A DNA stretch of 64,000 nt, from assembly GCF_000429945.1 (NCBI RefSeq), contig NZ_AUCV01000021.1:1-64000 (forward strand), written 5' to 3'. Within the stretch, counting starts at the first letter, position 1, and each line of letters begins with the position of its first letter. A model generated the notes under the pieces. The model was not told where the DNA came from. It did no database searches and saw only the letters and a program-made list of their open reading frames with translations. Origin of the DNA: Desulfogranum japonicum DSM 18378. GTDB taxonomy: Bacteria; Desulfobacterota; Desulfobulbia; Desulfobulbales; Desulfobulbaceae. Below, one piece after another: positions 46,993 through 56,902 of this stretch. The translations under genes and the position numbers were made by a program.

Positions 46993-48251
46993 GAATCTCT
47001 GGTATCCTTGCTTGTCTGTGCATATTGCCGCAGAGCCTTAATACGCTCCATTACAGGGGGATGACTGTAATTGAGGAACACATTGAGGGGATGCGGTGTC
47101 AGGTTTGAGAGGTTGCTTACACTAAGTTTCTTCAGGCCTGCAATCAGCGATTCACTTTGTGAAGTTGTGTCTACCACATACGCATCAGCCTCATATTCGT
47201 TTTTTCTCGATACCTTGTTAAAAAATACAGAAAGGATCGTGGAAATCGGAGAATACAGAAATCCAAAAAACAACAGGCTCGCATATACAGACACATGTTC
47301 CATTTGAAAAGCAGCAAATAAAGCTGAATTCATAAGGAAAAGAGATAAGATATAAAACATGAGACCTGTCTGCAACACAGAAGCGCACAGCATCTTAAGA
47401 ATATGTTTTTTCTTGAAATGCCCCATTTCATGCGCAAGTATGGCCACCAATTCCTCTGTCTCCATTTTCTCTATCAGGGTATCGAAAAAGACGATTCGTC
47501 GGAAACGGCCAAAACCTGTAAAAAATGCATTAGCCCTGGTGGAGCGTTTGGAACCATCCATGGTATATATTCCCTGGATGGTGAAATGCTGCTGCTTTGC
47601 ATATTCGGTGATGGCATCCTTGAGTTCACCATCCTCCAACGGCTCAAATTTATTAAACAGAGGCATAATCACCACTGGAGCGAGGAACTGTACAACCAGA
47701 ATAAAACAGACCACTGCCCCCCAACAGTATACCCAGGCATATGGACCGGTGCGTTCAAAAAACCAGAGTATAAAACCCAACAACGGAGCTCCTAAAATAC
47801 TAGCAAGCAGAAGGGTTTTCAACAAATCCAGAATCAAGGTCTTTACTGTGGTGGTGTTAAAACCGAAACGCTCCTCAATCACAAAGGTGGAATAGATGGA
47901 AAACGGCAACCCGATCACCATGGTCATAAGTAAAAGAGATCCGATGAACAGCAGGCCGGTAACGACAGGACCAAACCCAGGTGAACGGACTAAAAGGTCC
48001 AGCAGGTTAAATCCCCCGAACAGAATAAACCCCAGGGTCAAAGCAGTGAGTACGCTGTTCTGGAGCAGCCCAAAGCGTGTTGTCACTCTGGTGTATTTCT
48101 GGGATTTCGCATATTGTTCCTCATCATATACCCCTGCAAATTCCCGAGGAAGTCTGGGGTCAAGAGCACGCAGGTTAAGGAGGGACACCATGCATTCCAA
48201 AAGATAATGGCCAAGCAAGACCACCAAAACAAATACAAGATATGGATTCAT
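46977..48251 (-). CDS. M48 family (Ste24-type) membrane zinc metalloprotease
   Basis: A 424-residue peptidase. Several membrane segments at both ends surround the catalytic AILAHEMGHFKKKHIL (HExxH), with the third ligand Glu in NEYEADAYVVD. The layout (N-terminal membrane pair, EERFGFNTTTVKTL before the active site) is that of CAAX prenyl protease/Ste24 types. In bacteria such enzymes act in quality control of membrane proteins. It is transcribed with the SprT-like gene and has a repeat copy just upstream. Confidence 0.93.
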   Translation of the reverse strand: MNPYLVFVLVVLLGHYLLECMVSLLNLRALDPRLPREFAGVYDEEQYAKSQKYTRVTTRFGLLQNSVLTALTLGFILFGGFNLLDLLVRSPGFGPVVTGLLFIGSLLLMTMVIGLPFSIYSTFVIEERFGFNTTTVKTLILDLLKTLLLASILGAPLLGFILWFFERTGPYAWVYCWGAVVCFILVVQFLAPVVIMPLFNKFEPLEDGELKDAITEYAKQQHFTIQGIYTMDGSKRSTRANAFFTGFGRFRRIVFFDTLIEKMETEELVAILAHEMGHFKKKHILKMLCASVLQTGLMFYILSLFLMNSALFAAFQMEHVSVYASLLFFGFLYSPISTILSVFFNKVSRKNEYEADAYVVDTTSQSESLIAGLKKLSVSNLSNLTPHPLNVFLNYSHPPVMERIKALRQYAQTSKDTRDSCHKI

Positions 48252-48273
48252 AAGGTATTCCTTTTATTTTTCT

Positions 48274-48439
48274 AAGGGTCGCGGATAATAATAAATATCC
48301 AAAAATTGCGTAGGATATCGGTTTGGTAACGTCGTCGCCTCAATGGTCCCATACTGGCCGTATTGAGCCTTTGACGCGACGACGTTACCGGGTTGAGAGA
48401 CAAGCAAGACTGGATACTTTATTCTTTTGCGTGACCCTA
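48274..48439. repeat. 165-bp terminal-inverted-repeat element, copy 1
   Basis: It starts AAGGGTCGCGG and ends CGTGACCCTAA, with ends inverted relative to each other. The internal stem pairs 48325-48346 with 48368-48389. It lies 23 bp upstream of the M48 protease start. The 488-bp gap between 48252 and 48739 holds nothing else that is supported. Confidence 0.85.
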
Positions 48440-48739
48440 AAATAATTCCGAAAATTTCAGCTACGACACCGAACTGAATCTGTAGAAATGTACTGCTTAC
48501 TTCCCATAAAAAATAAAACAGAATACAGGATTATCCCGATTACGTCCAGAACCCCTTGGTATGTTCCATCAGGGCAACCTCAACATATTCATATATGATT
48601 GTATTTATACACGTTCTCAGTGGTTTCATCCCGATCAGATAGCAGTTTGAACCTGTGGCTGCCCCGTTCAATCCCATTTGACAGAAAAGCCAACCGTGTC
48701 TATACATTGTACAAGCATATTTTGAGGAGATTACACTTT

Positions 48740-49441
48740 ATGGAAACCGAACATCCTAAAAAAGGATTCTCAGGCCTCCAGGTTCTGGGTATTATTCTGC
48801 TGGTTTTTACGCTTACTCTTGCTGGCAGTGTCCTTTTTGCCAGAACCTATCTTTTCCCGCAACCATTTAAACCAGTGGTTCTCTCAGAGAAGGAACAGAC
48901 TGTTCTGAGCAGCAAACTGCAGTCTCTGGCTGATATAAAAGCAGCAAATTCCAAAACTGTGAAAGGGTCCGGATACGACCTTGCCGAACCTCCCAAAATG
49001 CATGACAACGGAGCACTCGTACCACAACCCTACACTGAGAACCCGGCGCATCGTACAGTGACGTTTACGGAAAGGGAACTCAATGGCATGCTGGCCAAAA
49101 ACACAGACCTTGCCGACAAAGTGGCCATTGACCTTGACAACGACATGCTCAGCGTTAACATGTTGATTCCACTTGACCCGGATTTCCCCATACTGGGGGG
49201 CAAAGTGCTGCGCATCAATGCAGGAACAGAATTAGCCTATCGGCAAAACAGACCAGTGGTCATCCTCCGGGGCGTATCTCTCATGGGGGTTCCCTTACCC
49301 AAAGCATGGCTAGGTGGGCTGAAAAACGTTGATCTCATAGAAGAGTTTGGAACAGAAGATGGTTTTTGGCAGGCTTTTGCCGAAGGCATCGCATCACTCC
49401 AGGTAAGCGAAGGCACCCTGGAAGTCATTTTAAATGAATAA
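48740..49441 (+). CDS. Arginine- or lipid-binding-like exported/anchored hypothetical protein
   Basis: A 233-residue protein of unrecognised family. An N-terminal membrane anchor (VLGIILLVFTLTLAGSVLF) is followed by a polar linker, then a conserved-looking beta-rich part (HRTVTFTERELNGMLAKNTD; NMLIPLDPDFPILGGKVLRI) with the look of lipid-binding LEA/DUF-type domains. The ATG at 48740 has GAGGAGA upstream; the longer frame back to 48599 has no signal. No function can be given. Confidence 0.7.
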   Translation: METEHPKKGFSGLQVLGIILLVFTLTLAGSVLFARTYLFPQPFKPVVLSEKEQTVLSSKLQSLADIKAANSKTVKGSGYDLAEPPKMHDNGALVPQPYTENPAHRTVTFTERELNGMLAKNTDLADKVAIDLDNDMLSVNMLIPLDPDFPILGGKVLRINAGTELAYRQNRPVVILRGVSLMGVPLPKAWLGGLKNVDLIEEFGTEDGFWQAFAEGIASLQVSEGTLEVILNE

Positions 49442-49573
49442 CAACTGGCTGGAAACCCCTTGCTTGTGATCAGGCAATTCGCAAATTGTGCACCACCATG
49501 GCTATCACATCACAGCATGCAGTACTCTTTCACCGGTGACAGAAAAAGTATAATCATATAGATATAGAGGTTC

Positions 49574-49939
49574 ATGAAACAGTTTAAAATTTATCAACAC
49601 CCGGATGGAACACTGCAAGCTGTCAAACAGGGATGGTCCTGGCCTGCCTTTTTTTTCAGTTGTTTCTGGGCGCTGGCCAAAAAAATGTGGCTGACCGGAG
49701 CAACCCTCTTCATTCTTTCTTTAATACTCGGCACCTACATAGCGGAAGCTGGTATGGGAAAAACAGGAGACGACATTATCAACGTCATTTCCCTGGCCAT
49801 CTCCATCATTTTTGGTCTGAAAGGAAACGACTGGTGGGAATCCCTGCTCCTATCCCACGGCTATGAAGAAAAAGAAACCATCACTGCCCGCACACCGCAG
49901 GCAGCACTGGCTACCTTTTATAAAGAGCACAACCTCTAA
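49574..49939 (+). CDS. DUF2628-type small membrane protein
   Basis: A 121-residue protein: FKIYQHPDGTLQAVKQGWSW (pre-membrane, with a Trp-rich entry FFSCFWALAKKMW), then two hydrophobic helices and the polar end GNDWWESLLLSHGYEEKETI. This pattern, including the GNDWR/WESLL piece, is that of the DUF2628 family. Family function is unknown. It is an isolated plus-strand gene. Confidence 0.85.
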   Translation: MKQFKIYQHPDGTLQAVKQGWSWPAFFFSCFWALAKKMWLTGATLFILSLILGTYIAEAGMGKTGDDIINVISLAISIIFGLKGNDWWESLLLSHGYEEKETITARTPQAALATFYKEHNL

Positions 49940-49961
49940 TTGCAAAGGTGTATGGAGCAAC

Positions 49962-50630
49962 TCATGTCGTTTTGCCGCAGGTCAGTTTCATCCTGTCGTT
50001 CTCCTGGCATGCAACAATCCCCAGCGGGGAAAGCAACTGAAAAATCGGTCTGCCTAAATAGAACATCTCCAGTCCCACAGTGAATTGAAACCTGTTCTGC
50101 AGCACGCTGCGATACCTGATATCGAGATTCACCAGCTCTTCAAGTTCCTGCAGCAGCTGGTACTGCTGCGCAGAATCATCCAGACGCTCTTGAATCTCCT
50201 GAAAAAAGGGACAGGCACACTGTTTTTCATGCTCTCTGATATAGGGCAGAATTGGCTCGTCAGCTGCAATCAGATCAAAACGGGACACCAGGTCCTTACC
50301 GGTTATGGCGAGCAACGGTTCCGGCTCAGCGCATTCCAAAAGCCTGCAGGCCAGGGGCCTGTGCCGGTACCTGCTGCACGTTGATTGTTCCTGATCATAA
50401 TACAGGCAACGCCATTGTCCCTGGCTGCCGCGCACCTTTAAAAATTCCCGCTCCACCGGCTGGGGAATCTTTTCCAGAGGCTGAAGGGCCAACTCCCCTT
50501 TACGTACTGTCACCAGGTCATTGCGAACGATGTGCCCATTCCTGACAAGCTCCAGATCCTGGGTGTGCAATGCAGGGCCACCCTGCAGGCAGCATTCCCC
50601 GCAACGTTTACAACCGCTCGCACCAACCAT
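49962..50630 (-). CDS. YkgJ-family cysteine-cluster protein
   Basis: A 222-residue protein with the CKRCGECCLQGGP N-terminal and later CRLLEC, CACPFF and TCSRYRHRPLACR cysteines of the YkgJ (CxxCxxCC) family, thought to bind zinc or an Fe-S cluster. It lies directly after the MOSC-domain gene (the stop of one and the start of the other share a base), so the two are probably co-transcribed. Family function is not established. Confidence 0.85.
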   Translation of the reverse strand: MVGASGCKRCGECCLQGGPALHTQDLELVRNGHIVRNDLVTVRKGELALQPLEKIPQPVEREFLKVRGSQGQWRCLYYDQEQSTCSRYRHRPLACRLLECAEPEPLLAITGKDLVSRFDLIAADEPILPYIREHEKQCACPFFQEIQERLDDSAQQYQLLQELEELVNLDIRYRSVLQNRFQFTVGLEMFYLGRPIFQLLSPLGIVACQENDRMKLTCGKTT

Positions 50631-51079
50631 CAGGAATCCTCTTGCCCGGAAGAGATAACCTCAATGGTATCTCTCTGATGCAACGTTCCCGGCTTGATCA
50701 CTTTAGTAAAAATACCTTCCCTTGGCATAATGCAGTCGCCAACCTGTTTGAAGATTTCACACCCCTGATGACATTTCTTTCCAATCTGTGTCACCTCCAG
50801 GACCACCTCACCGCTACCCAATAGTGTGCCCACAGGCAGTGTATGGAGCTCAAGTCCTCTGGTTGTTATGTTTTCAGCAAACGCTCCAGGGTCGAGGGAC
50901 AACCCCTGACTTCGCATGAAATCAATGGATTCTTCGGCCAGCAGACTTACCTGCCTGTGCCATTTCCCAGCATGTGCATCCCCTGTAATACCATGATCAA
51001 CCTTGAGTTCGATGCTCTTCACAGGTTGTTTCTGTGTACCTTTTGCCTCACTGACATTTAAAGAAACAATAGTTGCCAT
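50630..51079 (-). CDS. MOSC domain protein
   Basis: A 149-residue stand-alone MOSC domain: GITGDAHAGKWHRQVSLL, then GAFAENITTRGLEL, IGKKCHQGCEIFK (with the conserved Cys) and GIFTKVIKPG. MOSC domains bind sulfur-carrying ligands and occur in molybdenum-cofactor sulfurase and related sulfur-transfer proteins. Its position next to cysK/cysE agrees with sulfur metabolism. The gene is 5 bp after cysK ends on the same strand. Confidence 0.9.
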   Translation of the reverse strand: MATIVSLNVSEAKGTQKQPVKSIELKVDHGITGDAHAGKWHRQVSLLAEESIDFMRSQGLSLDPGAFAENITTRGLELHTLPVGTLLGSGEVVLEVTQIGKKCHQGCEIFKQVGDCIMPREGIFTKVIKPGTLHQRDTIEVISSGQEDS

Positions 51080-51083
51080 TTTT

Positions 51084-52013
51084 CTATTTCTCTACCAGAT
51101 CTGTAGTTAAATACCGTTCACCGGTATCCGGGAACATAACGACCAGCATTTTATCCCTGTTTTCTTCCTGAGAAGCAACCTGTAAGGCTGCCGACAATGC
51201 AGCTCCGCAGGAAATACCACACAGTATGCCTTCCTTTCGAGCCACTTCCCTGGCCTGGAAAATAGCGGCATCGTTTTCAACCTGAATGATCTTATCCAGA
51301 ACTCTGCGATCCAGAGTTTCAGGCACAAATCCAGCCCCTATGCCCTGTATCTTATGGGGGCCGGGGGTACCTCCTGAAAGTACTGGTGAGGCAGCAGGTT
51401 CAACTGCAATCACCCGAATATCCGGATTTTGTTCCTTTAAATATCCACCGGCACCAGTTATGGTTCCACCGGTACCTACGCCTGCCACAAAAATATCTAC
51501 CTTTCCCCCGGTCTGCTTCCAGATTTCAGGCCCTGTGGTTTTTCTGTGCATGGCTGGGTTCGCGGCATTGGCAAATTGGTTTGGCATCCAGGAATCATCA
51601 ATTTGTTCCCGTAGCTCCCTGGCTTTTGCCAGCGCCCCATTCATTCCCTGTGCTGCGGGAGTTAACACCAGCTCCGCCCCCAGATGCTTCAGAAGCATCC
51701 GTCTCTCAAGGCTCATGCTTTCCGGCATGGTCAGGACCAGCCGATATCCTCGACGCGCACAGATAAAAGCCAGCCCGATACCGGTGTTGCCACTGGTCGG
51801 TTCTATGATAGTTGTTCCTGAACCAATCAATCCCTGTTGTTCCGCATCTTCAATCATAGCCAGGGCAACGCGATCCTTCACACTGCCAAGGGGGTTGGCT
51901 GACTCCACCTTTGCGTAAATGGTTGCGGCAAGCCCCTGGCCGATTCGATCAAGCCGTACCAGGGGGGTATTCCCCACAGCTTCACTGATGGCATGAAAAA
52001 CATTCTCGGTCAT
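51084..52013 (-). CDS. cysK: Cysteine synthase (O-acetylserine thiol-lyase)
   Basis: A 309-residue PLP enzyme making cysteine from O-acetylserine and sulfide. [20 protein letters not shown] carries the cofactor lysine. [13 protein letters not shown] is the substrate loop, and [16 protein letters not shown] binds PLP phosphate. The start is the ATG at 52013, overlapping the cysE stop (ATGA); the longer frame to 52097 belongs to cysE. cysE, cysK and MOSC together form a cysteine-synthesis transcript. Confidence 0.97.
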   Translation of the reverse strand: MTENVFHAISEAVGNTPLVRLDRIGQGLAATIYAKVESANPLGSVKDRVALAMIEDAEQQGLIGSGTTIIEPTSGNTGIGLAFICARRGYRLVLTMPESMSLERRMLLKHLGAELVLTPAAQGMNGALAKARELREQIDDSWMPNQFANAANPAMHRKTTGPEIWKQTGGKVDIFVAGVGTGGTITGAGGYLKEQNPDIRVIAVEPAASPVLSGGTPGPHKIQGIGAGFVPETLDRRVLDKIIQVENDAAIFQAREVARKEGILCGISCGAALSAALQVASQEENRDKMLVVMFPDTGERYLTTDLVEK

Positions 52014-52975
52014 TTCTTCTGCTCCGGTCCAAAATATTTCAGTTGCGGCGGATCCAGTGCCACCTTGGTATCCGGCCCCACGGACTTGGTCAACCACACG
52101 TTACCTCCGATAACCGAACGTGCACCAACTACCGTATCACCGCCCAGGATGGTGGCATTGGAATAAATTATTACATCATCTTCTATGGTAGGATGACGTT
52201 TCACATTACGCAGCTTCTTACCTGCATCCTTGGGCAGCGAGAGAGCTCCCAGAGTCACGCCCTGATAAATACGGACCCGACTGCCGATCTTACAGGTTGC
52301 TCCAATAACCACACCGGCGCCATGATCTATAAAAAAGGAGCCACCAATTGACGCTCCGGGATTTATATCTATGGCTGTACGATGAAAAGCGTATTCGCTC
52401 ATGATACGAGGAATTATTGGAACCTCCATGGTGTTCAGCACATGGGCGACACGATAAATCATGGTGGCAAACAGGCCGGGATAACTGAAAATAACTTCAT
52501 CGCGGTGTGCTGCTGCCGGGTCACCTGTCAAGGTTGCCTCAATGTCTGATTCGAGCAAATTTCGAATTTCAGGTAAACAGCTGATCAGTTCCGATGCCAG
52601 TTCAAAACTTCGTTCTCCACACTTTGTACACACCTGGTTATGCCGAAAACAGTCGTGACGGATGGCTGAACCGATCTGGTCGGCCAGGTTTTCCTGCAAC
52701 AGGCTGAGCTCCTGCCCCAAATAATAGTGCAAATTGTTGGGACGCAAAACCATGGAGGTAAAATATCCGGGAAAGAGAATGCGCTGCATCTGCTCAACCA
52801 GCTCTATCACCTCACTCTTCGAAGGTATTGCAACAGGCTCGATATGACTTGCCCATCGTCCGCTTTTAAATCCTTCCGCCAGTGCCTCCACCACCTCGGG
52901 AACCGGATCAGTACCAGTACTGTCCGTTACCGCTTCACTGTTGCAGGTTCCTGGCAGGATATCTTGTTCTCCCAT
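52010..52975 (-). CDS. cysE: Serine O-acetyltransferase
   Basis: A 321-residue enzyme forming O-acetylserine from serine and acetyl-CoA. The C-terminal left-handed hexapeptide helix is visible: [38 protein letters not shown], and [20 protein letters not shown]. The N-terminal half is extended relative to E. coli CysE, as in the EpsC/SatA long forms. Overlap with cysK suggests coupled translation and possibly a CysE-CysK complex. Confidence 0.95.
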   Translation of the reverse strand: MGEQDILPGTCNSEAVTDSTGTDPVPEVVEALAEGFKSGRWASHIEPVAIPSKSEVIELVEQMQRILFPGYFTSMVLRPNNLHYYLGQELSLLQENLADQIGSAIRHDCFRHNQVCTKCGERSFELASELISCLPEIRNLLESDIEATLTGDPAAAHRDEVIFSYPGLFATMIYRVAHVLNTMEVPIIPRIMSEYAFHRTAIDINPGASIGGSFFIDHGAGVVIGATCKIGSRVRIYQGVTLGALSLPKDAGKKLRNVKRHPTIEDDVIIYSNATILGGDTVVGARSVIGGNVWLTKSVGPDTKVALDPPQLKYFGPEQKK

Positions 52976-53073
52976 AATATACTACGTCCTTAAAGTTAGG
53001 CGAATGACCAACTACCCACAGGGGAGAAAGACAATCTTAAAAATTCCCCGTATTGGCACCGCGTTACAGGGTG

Positions 53074-53170
53074 CCTGAAATTTTCGCTAGACCTCTGGTG
53101 CAGCGCATCCAAAAATACGGGAGCCAGTATGGTCGCGGAAAGATCAAGTGCACTGTGAGCAGTTTCGCGA
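53074..53170. repeat. Three-hairpin dispersed repeat, copy C
   Basis: Third copy. CTGG (53095-53098) pairs with CCAG (53124-53127), TGGTC (53130-53134) with GATCA (53142-53146) and ACTGT (53152-53156) with GCAGT (53159-53163). Changes relative to the other copies keep the pairings through G-U wobbles. It lies between cysE and metW. Confidence 0.75.
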
Positions 53171-53171
53171 A

Positions 53172-53801
53172 TTACACTTGTTCCAACATCATAATTCCAT
53201 AGGTTGCCCTGATATTTTTCAGGTACCGTACGGTGTTTCCTTTTACATCCCGCTGATGGGTATTGATAGCGACTTCCCTGACGATGCGGACCTTGATCAT
53301 ACGAAGAAAACGCTTAAAGTCACGGATCGACATCACCCGGATATTAGGCGTGTTATACCATTCGTAAGGCAGCTGATCGGTGACCGGAGCAATGCCCTGA
53401 AACAGAATCTGCATACGGCATGACCAATGTGCAAAGTTGGGAAAGCTGACTATGACCCGCTTTCCTATACGCAGGAGATCTGTCAGCAAATTTTTTGGAT
53501 CAGTTACCTGCTGCAGAGTCTGACTGAGAATAACAAGGTCAAAGCAGTCCTTGGGGTAATCCCGTACTTCTTCGAGAAAATCTCCCTGAAGAACAGTGAG
53601 CCCTCTTTCAATGCAGCAGGCTACTTTTTCTTCACTCAACTCAATCCCGGTTCCTTTGACCTGTTTCTGTTCCCGCAGATGCGAAAGCAAATCACCTTTT
53701 CCACACCCGAGATCCAGAACGCGGGTATGCGGATCCACCCACGAGGCTATCACCTGCAGGTCAAAACGCATTGCCGGGCTTTTCAAATCAGCATTGCTCA
53801 T
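53172..53801 (-). CDS. metW: Methionine biosynthesis protein MetW
   Basis: A 209-residue class I SAM-methyltransferase-like protein; SAM motif I is VLDLGCGKGDLLSHL. The family run NTPNIRVMSIRDFKRFLRMI and the SFPNFAHWSCRMQIL segment identify MetW, the partner of MetX in homoserine O-acetylation. The start overlaps metX by 14 bp and both are on one transcript. Its exact activity is still uncertain. Confidence 0.95.
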   Translation of the reverse strand: MSNADLKSPAMRFDLQVIASWVDPHTRVLDLGCGKGDLLSHLREQKQVKGTGIELSEEKVACCIERGLTVLQGDFLEEVRDYPKDCFDLVILSQTLQQVTDPKNLLTDLLRIGKRVIVSFPNFAHWSCRMQILFQGIAPVTDQLPYEWYNTPNIRVMSIRDFKRFLRMIKVRIVREVAINTHQRDVKGNTVRYLKNIRATYGIMMLEQV

Positions 53802-54924
53802 GGTATACCCGCTCCAGAAAACCGCTTATCACGCTTTGTAAACGCCCATTGGGAATTAAAAAGGCATCGTGCCCCCATTGCGCTTCAATTTCACAAAAGC
53901 TGACATCGCTTCCGTTTTTTTTCAATGCTGACACCAGATTTTTGGCCTGGTACGTGGGATACAGCCAGTCCGAGGTAAAAGAGATAACAAGAAACGATAC
54001 ATCAGCGAGTTGTTCATTGACGAGCAGGGATCCTTCACTCCCCTGCAGATCAAAATAATCAGCAGCTTTGGTTATATACAACAAAGAGTTGGCATCAAAC
54101 CTGTCTACGAATTTTTTTCCCTGATAGCGAAGATAACTTTCCACTTCAAAATCGCCGTCAAAGGCAAAAGAAAAGGCTGAGCGATGCAGACGTCGACCGA
54201 ACTTCTCCCGCATGGCATCATCTGAGAGATAGGTCACATGACCTATCATACGTGCGACTGCAAGACCATGAGCGGGCCCCTGCCCTTCATAGTAGTTCCC
54301 TCCATTCCAATCAGGGTCAGCCATGATGGCCTGACGTGCGACCTCGTTAAAAGCAATGGCCTGGGCTGAATGACGTGCCGTTGTCGCCAGGGGAATGGCT
54401 GCACCTATCATTTGAGGATAGTCGGCACACCAACGAAGAACCTGCATCCCTCCCACGGAGCCACCTATAACGCACAGCAACTTTGTAATACCCAGATGAT
54501 TGATCAAATGCTTCTGGGCTGCAACCATGTCTTTAATGGTCACCATGGGAAAGCTCAATCCATAGGGTTTTCCCGTTGCCGGATTTGTTGAGGAAGGCCC
54601 GGTTGAACCAGCACAACTCCCCAGGATATTGGAACAGACTACAAAAAATTTCTCTGTATCAATGGGTTTGCCTGGGCCGACCATGAAATCCCACCATCCC
54701 GGTCGTTCATCTTCTTCACTGTAATATCCAGCCACATGGGAATCCCCTGAAAAGGCATGCAGGATAAGTATTGCATTGGATCGGGCTTTGTTGAGTTCCC
54801 CTATGGTTTCATAGGCCAGGGTTATGGGGCCTAGCTGTGCACCACAATCCAACTGCAACAGATCCGGGGATTGGGCAAAGGTGAAATATTCTCGGTTAAC
54901 AAGAAGCTTGTTGGATGAAGACAT
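53788..54924 (-). CDS. metX: Homoserine O-acetyltransferase
   Basis: A 378-residue alpha/beta-hydrolase-type enzyme that acetylates homoserine as the first methionine-specific step. The nucleophile elbow is VIGGSVGGMQVLRWC; the catalytic Asp is in FTSDWLYPT and the His in EIEAQWGHDAFL. The ATG at 54924 is chosen since MSSSNKLLVNREYFTF starts the family match; upstream residues have no family match. metW follows and overlaps. Confidence 0.96.
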   Translation of the reverse strand: MSSSNKLLVNREYFTFAQSPDLLQLDCGAQLGPITLAYETIGELNKARSNAILILHAFSGDSHVAGYYSEEDERPGWWDFMVGPGKPIDTEKFFVVCSNILGSCAGSTGPSSTNPATGKPYGLSFPMVTIKDMVAAQKHLINHLGITKLLCVIGGSVGGMQVLRWCADYPQMIGAAIPLATTARHSAQAIAFNEVARQAIMADPDWNGGNYYEGQGPAHGLAVARMIGHVTYLSDDAMREKFGRRLHRSAFSFAFDGDFEVESYLRYQGKKFVDRFDANSLLYITKAADYFDLQGSEGSLLVNEQLADVSFLVISFTSDWLYPTYQAKNLVSALKKNGSDVSFCEIEAQWGHDAFLIPNGRLQSVISGFLERVYHEQC

Positions 54925-55255
54925 TGTACTGCCAAAAAATAAAAACACCCGTAGCAGACGATACGAATTCGTTATCCAAACCGACTGCAAGGCGGAGAAA
55001 GCTGTTGATTACCATATGTAGCAGTTCACCGGGGTATAAAAAACCAGGTATAATCCGATGACTGAAACCGTTTATCCGGTACTCCACGTCCGGCTCAGTA
55101 AATCTCCAGGCCACAGTCGGCTACACGATAAGGTCTGGTCGGACGAAAAGAAGTACTGATGACGGTTACCCGTTTCCATCAATATGATGAGAATAAGCAT
55201 GGAGTGTCCACTCTGCCAGATAAAAGTCGCTTTTTCTTGTCCTGCAGAAACAGGG

Positions 55256-56902
55256 CTAAAACAGAAGCAATAACGGGACTGCCGGATTCAGCCTGCTCCA
55301 TGCTGGAATACGATGATCAGGTGACATCAATTCCGGGCCACGGTTCCTGCCACTTTTCCACAAAATCCTCGCACCTGCTGATCCAGGCAGATCATAGGCT
55401 ACAAAACCACCACGCATGGTGTTGATCACCAGCTCATAATCAGCATCGCCATCAATATCTGCGATGGTTGGAGCAGCAAGCGCTCCATTAATATGCACAC
55501 TGGCAGACTTGGGTCCGGGCAGGTTCTGGGAGAACAGTTCCTGTCCATTACAGTCGACAACATGTAATTTGCCCAGTCGCAACCCGCTGCTGGTGTTCTG
55601 CGGCCAGGACGTAAAAATGACCTCACTGCACCCATCGTTGTCCAGATCCGCGACCACAGGTTCCGAGGCAAACCGGTAGAAGCCTTCCGCTGCTTTGTAT
55701 ACTGAAAAAGGCCAGCTGCCGTGCTCCGTCTTGTCCAGCCAGAAAGCGTGAACCCTGCCGTCATATCCTGAAAAAAGTATCTCTGCCACCCCGTTATTAT
55801 CAATATCTGCCACAACAGGATTGGGCTGACAATTCTCAATGACACTGTAACTCTCGCTTAACGGTGCGCCGGTATTGACAGGTGCCTGCGACCAATTCCA
55901 TTGCCCACTGTTAAATCGACTTCTATCAGCATTAAAAATAAACAGCGAGGTGTATTTTCCAGGAGGATGCCCAACCGCACAGTTGTACATATTGCCTGTC
56001 ACCACCACTTCTTTCGTACCGTTATTATCCACATCGGCTATCACAGACGGACCATGGGCAAAATTAGAACGATAGCTTTCTGAACGAACACCGTTGCATT
56101 GTCCCCAGCCCCTCAGTTCTACAGCCAGGTTTTCCCAGACACCAACCTGTCCCCAATACTTGTTACCATATACACTATTGGCACGCACAGGTGTCCCGGC
56201 AGCATGAAATGCCGTGATATAGTGAACATCAGAAGGCACCACAACTTCTGCATTGCCGCTGCCGTCAAGATCTGCAACCCAGGCATTATCATTAAAGACC
56301 CCATAGGCATACCCGGTATCCCCTGAGACCTGTGGCCAACCTGAACGTAAGGCGCCGTTATGTTCAAAAACCCAGGTATTAATCTTGCTCGAAACAGCGC
56401 CGGTAACAATTATTTCACCTGTGCCGTCCCGGTCCAGATCACTGACAAATAAACCACGCAGCTCGCTGTTTGTGGGGCGCTTTGGCCATCCGCTTTCAAA
56501 ATATCCATTCTGGTTATAAACACTCACATAACCGCCGCCATGGGCAGTAATTATTTCCAATGCATTGTCGTTGTCAACATCCACTACCCATATACCCGGC
56601 CAGGTCCGGTGGGAATGGCCAGCAGGGCTCGTTCTGTCTTTTCCTGCATCAACCCTCCAACGCACGGATCCGTTGCGCCCGTCAAGCACCACCACTGAAT
56701 ACGCGGATGCAATCACTTCAGGTATTCCATCCTTATCCAGATCAGCAACTGCTGGTGATGAATACCATCCTGTTTCGCACCAGGATGAATAACATCCCCC
56801 TTCTTTCCATTTCAGTTGAGGCGCACGTACCTGTGCCCAGGTGGTTGCACTTACCATGAGTAAAAAGGCCAGTGTCATCACCAGCAACCTGGTCCATTGC
56901 AT
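55256..56902 (-). CDS. Secreted FG-GAP/VCBS-repeat protein
   Basis: A 548-residue exported protein. The signal peptide is LLVMTLAFLLMVSATTWA. About eight calcium-binding repeats of D-x-D-x-D/N-G type follow: VADLDKDGIPEVI, VVDVDNDNALEII, VSDLDRDGTGEII, VADLDGSGNAEVV, IADVDNNGTKEVV, VADIDNNGVAEIL, VADLDNDGCSEVI and IADIDGDADYELV. They form a seven/eight-bladed beta-propeller. The C-terminus ends in a short hydrophobic tail (PAVPLLLLF). Such propellers act in adhesion or polysaccharide binding outside the cell. Divergent from the cohesin-like gene. Confidence 0.9.
   Translation of the reverse strand: MQWTRLLVMTLAFLLMVSATTWAQVRAPQLKWKEGGCYSSWCETGWYSSPAVADLDKDGIPEVIASAYSVVVLDGRNGSVRWRVDAGKDRTSPAGHSHRTWPGIWVVDVDNDNALEIITAHGGGYVSVYNQNGYFESGWPKRPTNSELRGLFVSDLDRDGTGEIIVTGAVSSKINTWVFEHNGALRSGWPQVSGDTGYAYGVFNDNAWVADLDGSGNAEVVVPSDVHYITAFHAAGTPVRANSVYGNKYWGQVGVWENLAVELRGWGQCNGVRSESYRSNFAHGPSVIADVDNNGTKEVVVTGNMYNCAVGHPPGKYTSLFIFNADRSRFNSGQWNWSQAPVNTGAPLSESYSVIENCQPNPVVADIDNNGVAEILFSGYDGRVHAFWLDKTEHGSWPFSVYKAAEGFYRFASEPVVADLDNDGCSEVIFTSWPQNTSSGLRLGKLHVVDCNGQELFSQNLPGPKSASVHINGALAAPTIADIDGDADYELVINTMRGGFVAYDLPGSAGARILWKSGRNRGPELMSPDHRIPAWSRLNPAVPLLLLF

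Noticed and set aside
48599-48739. Upstream extension of the gene starting at 48740
   Set aside because: The added 47 residues have no signal or family support, and the ribosome binding site lies just before 48740.
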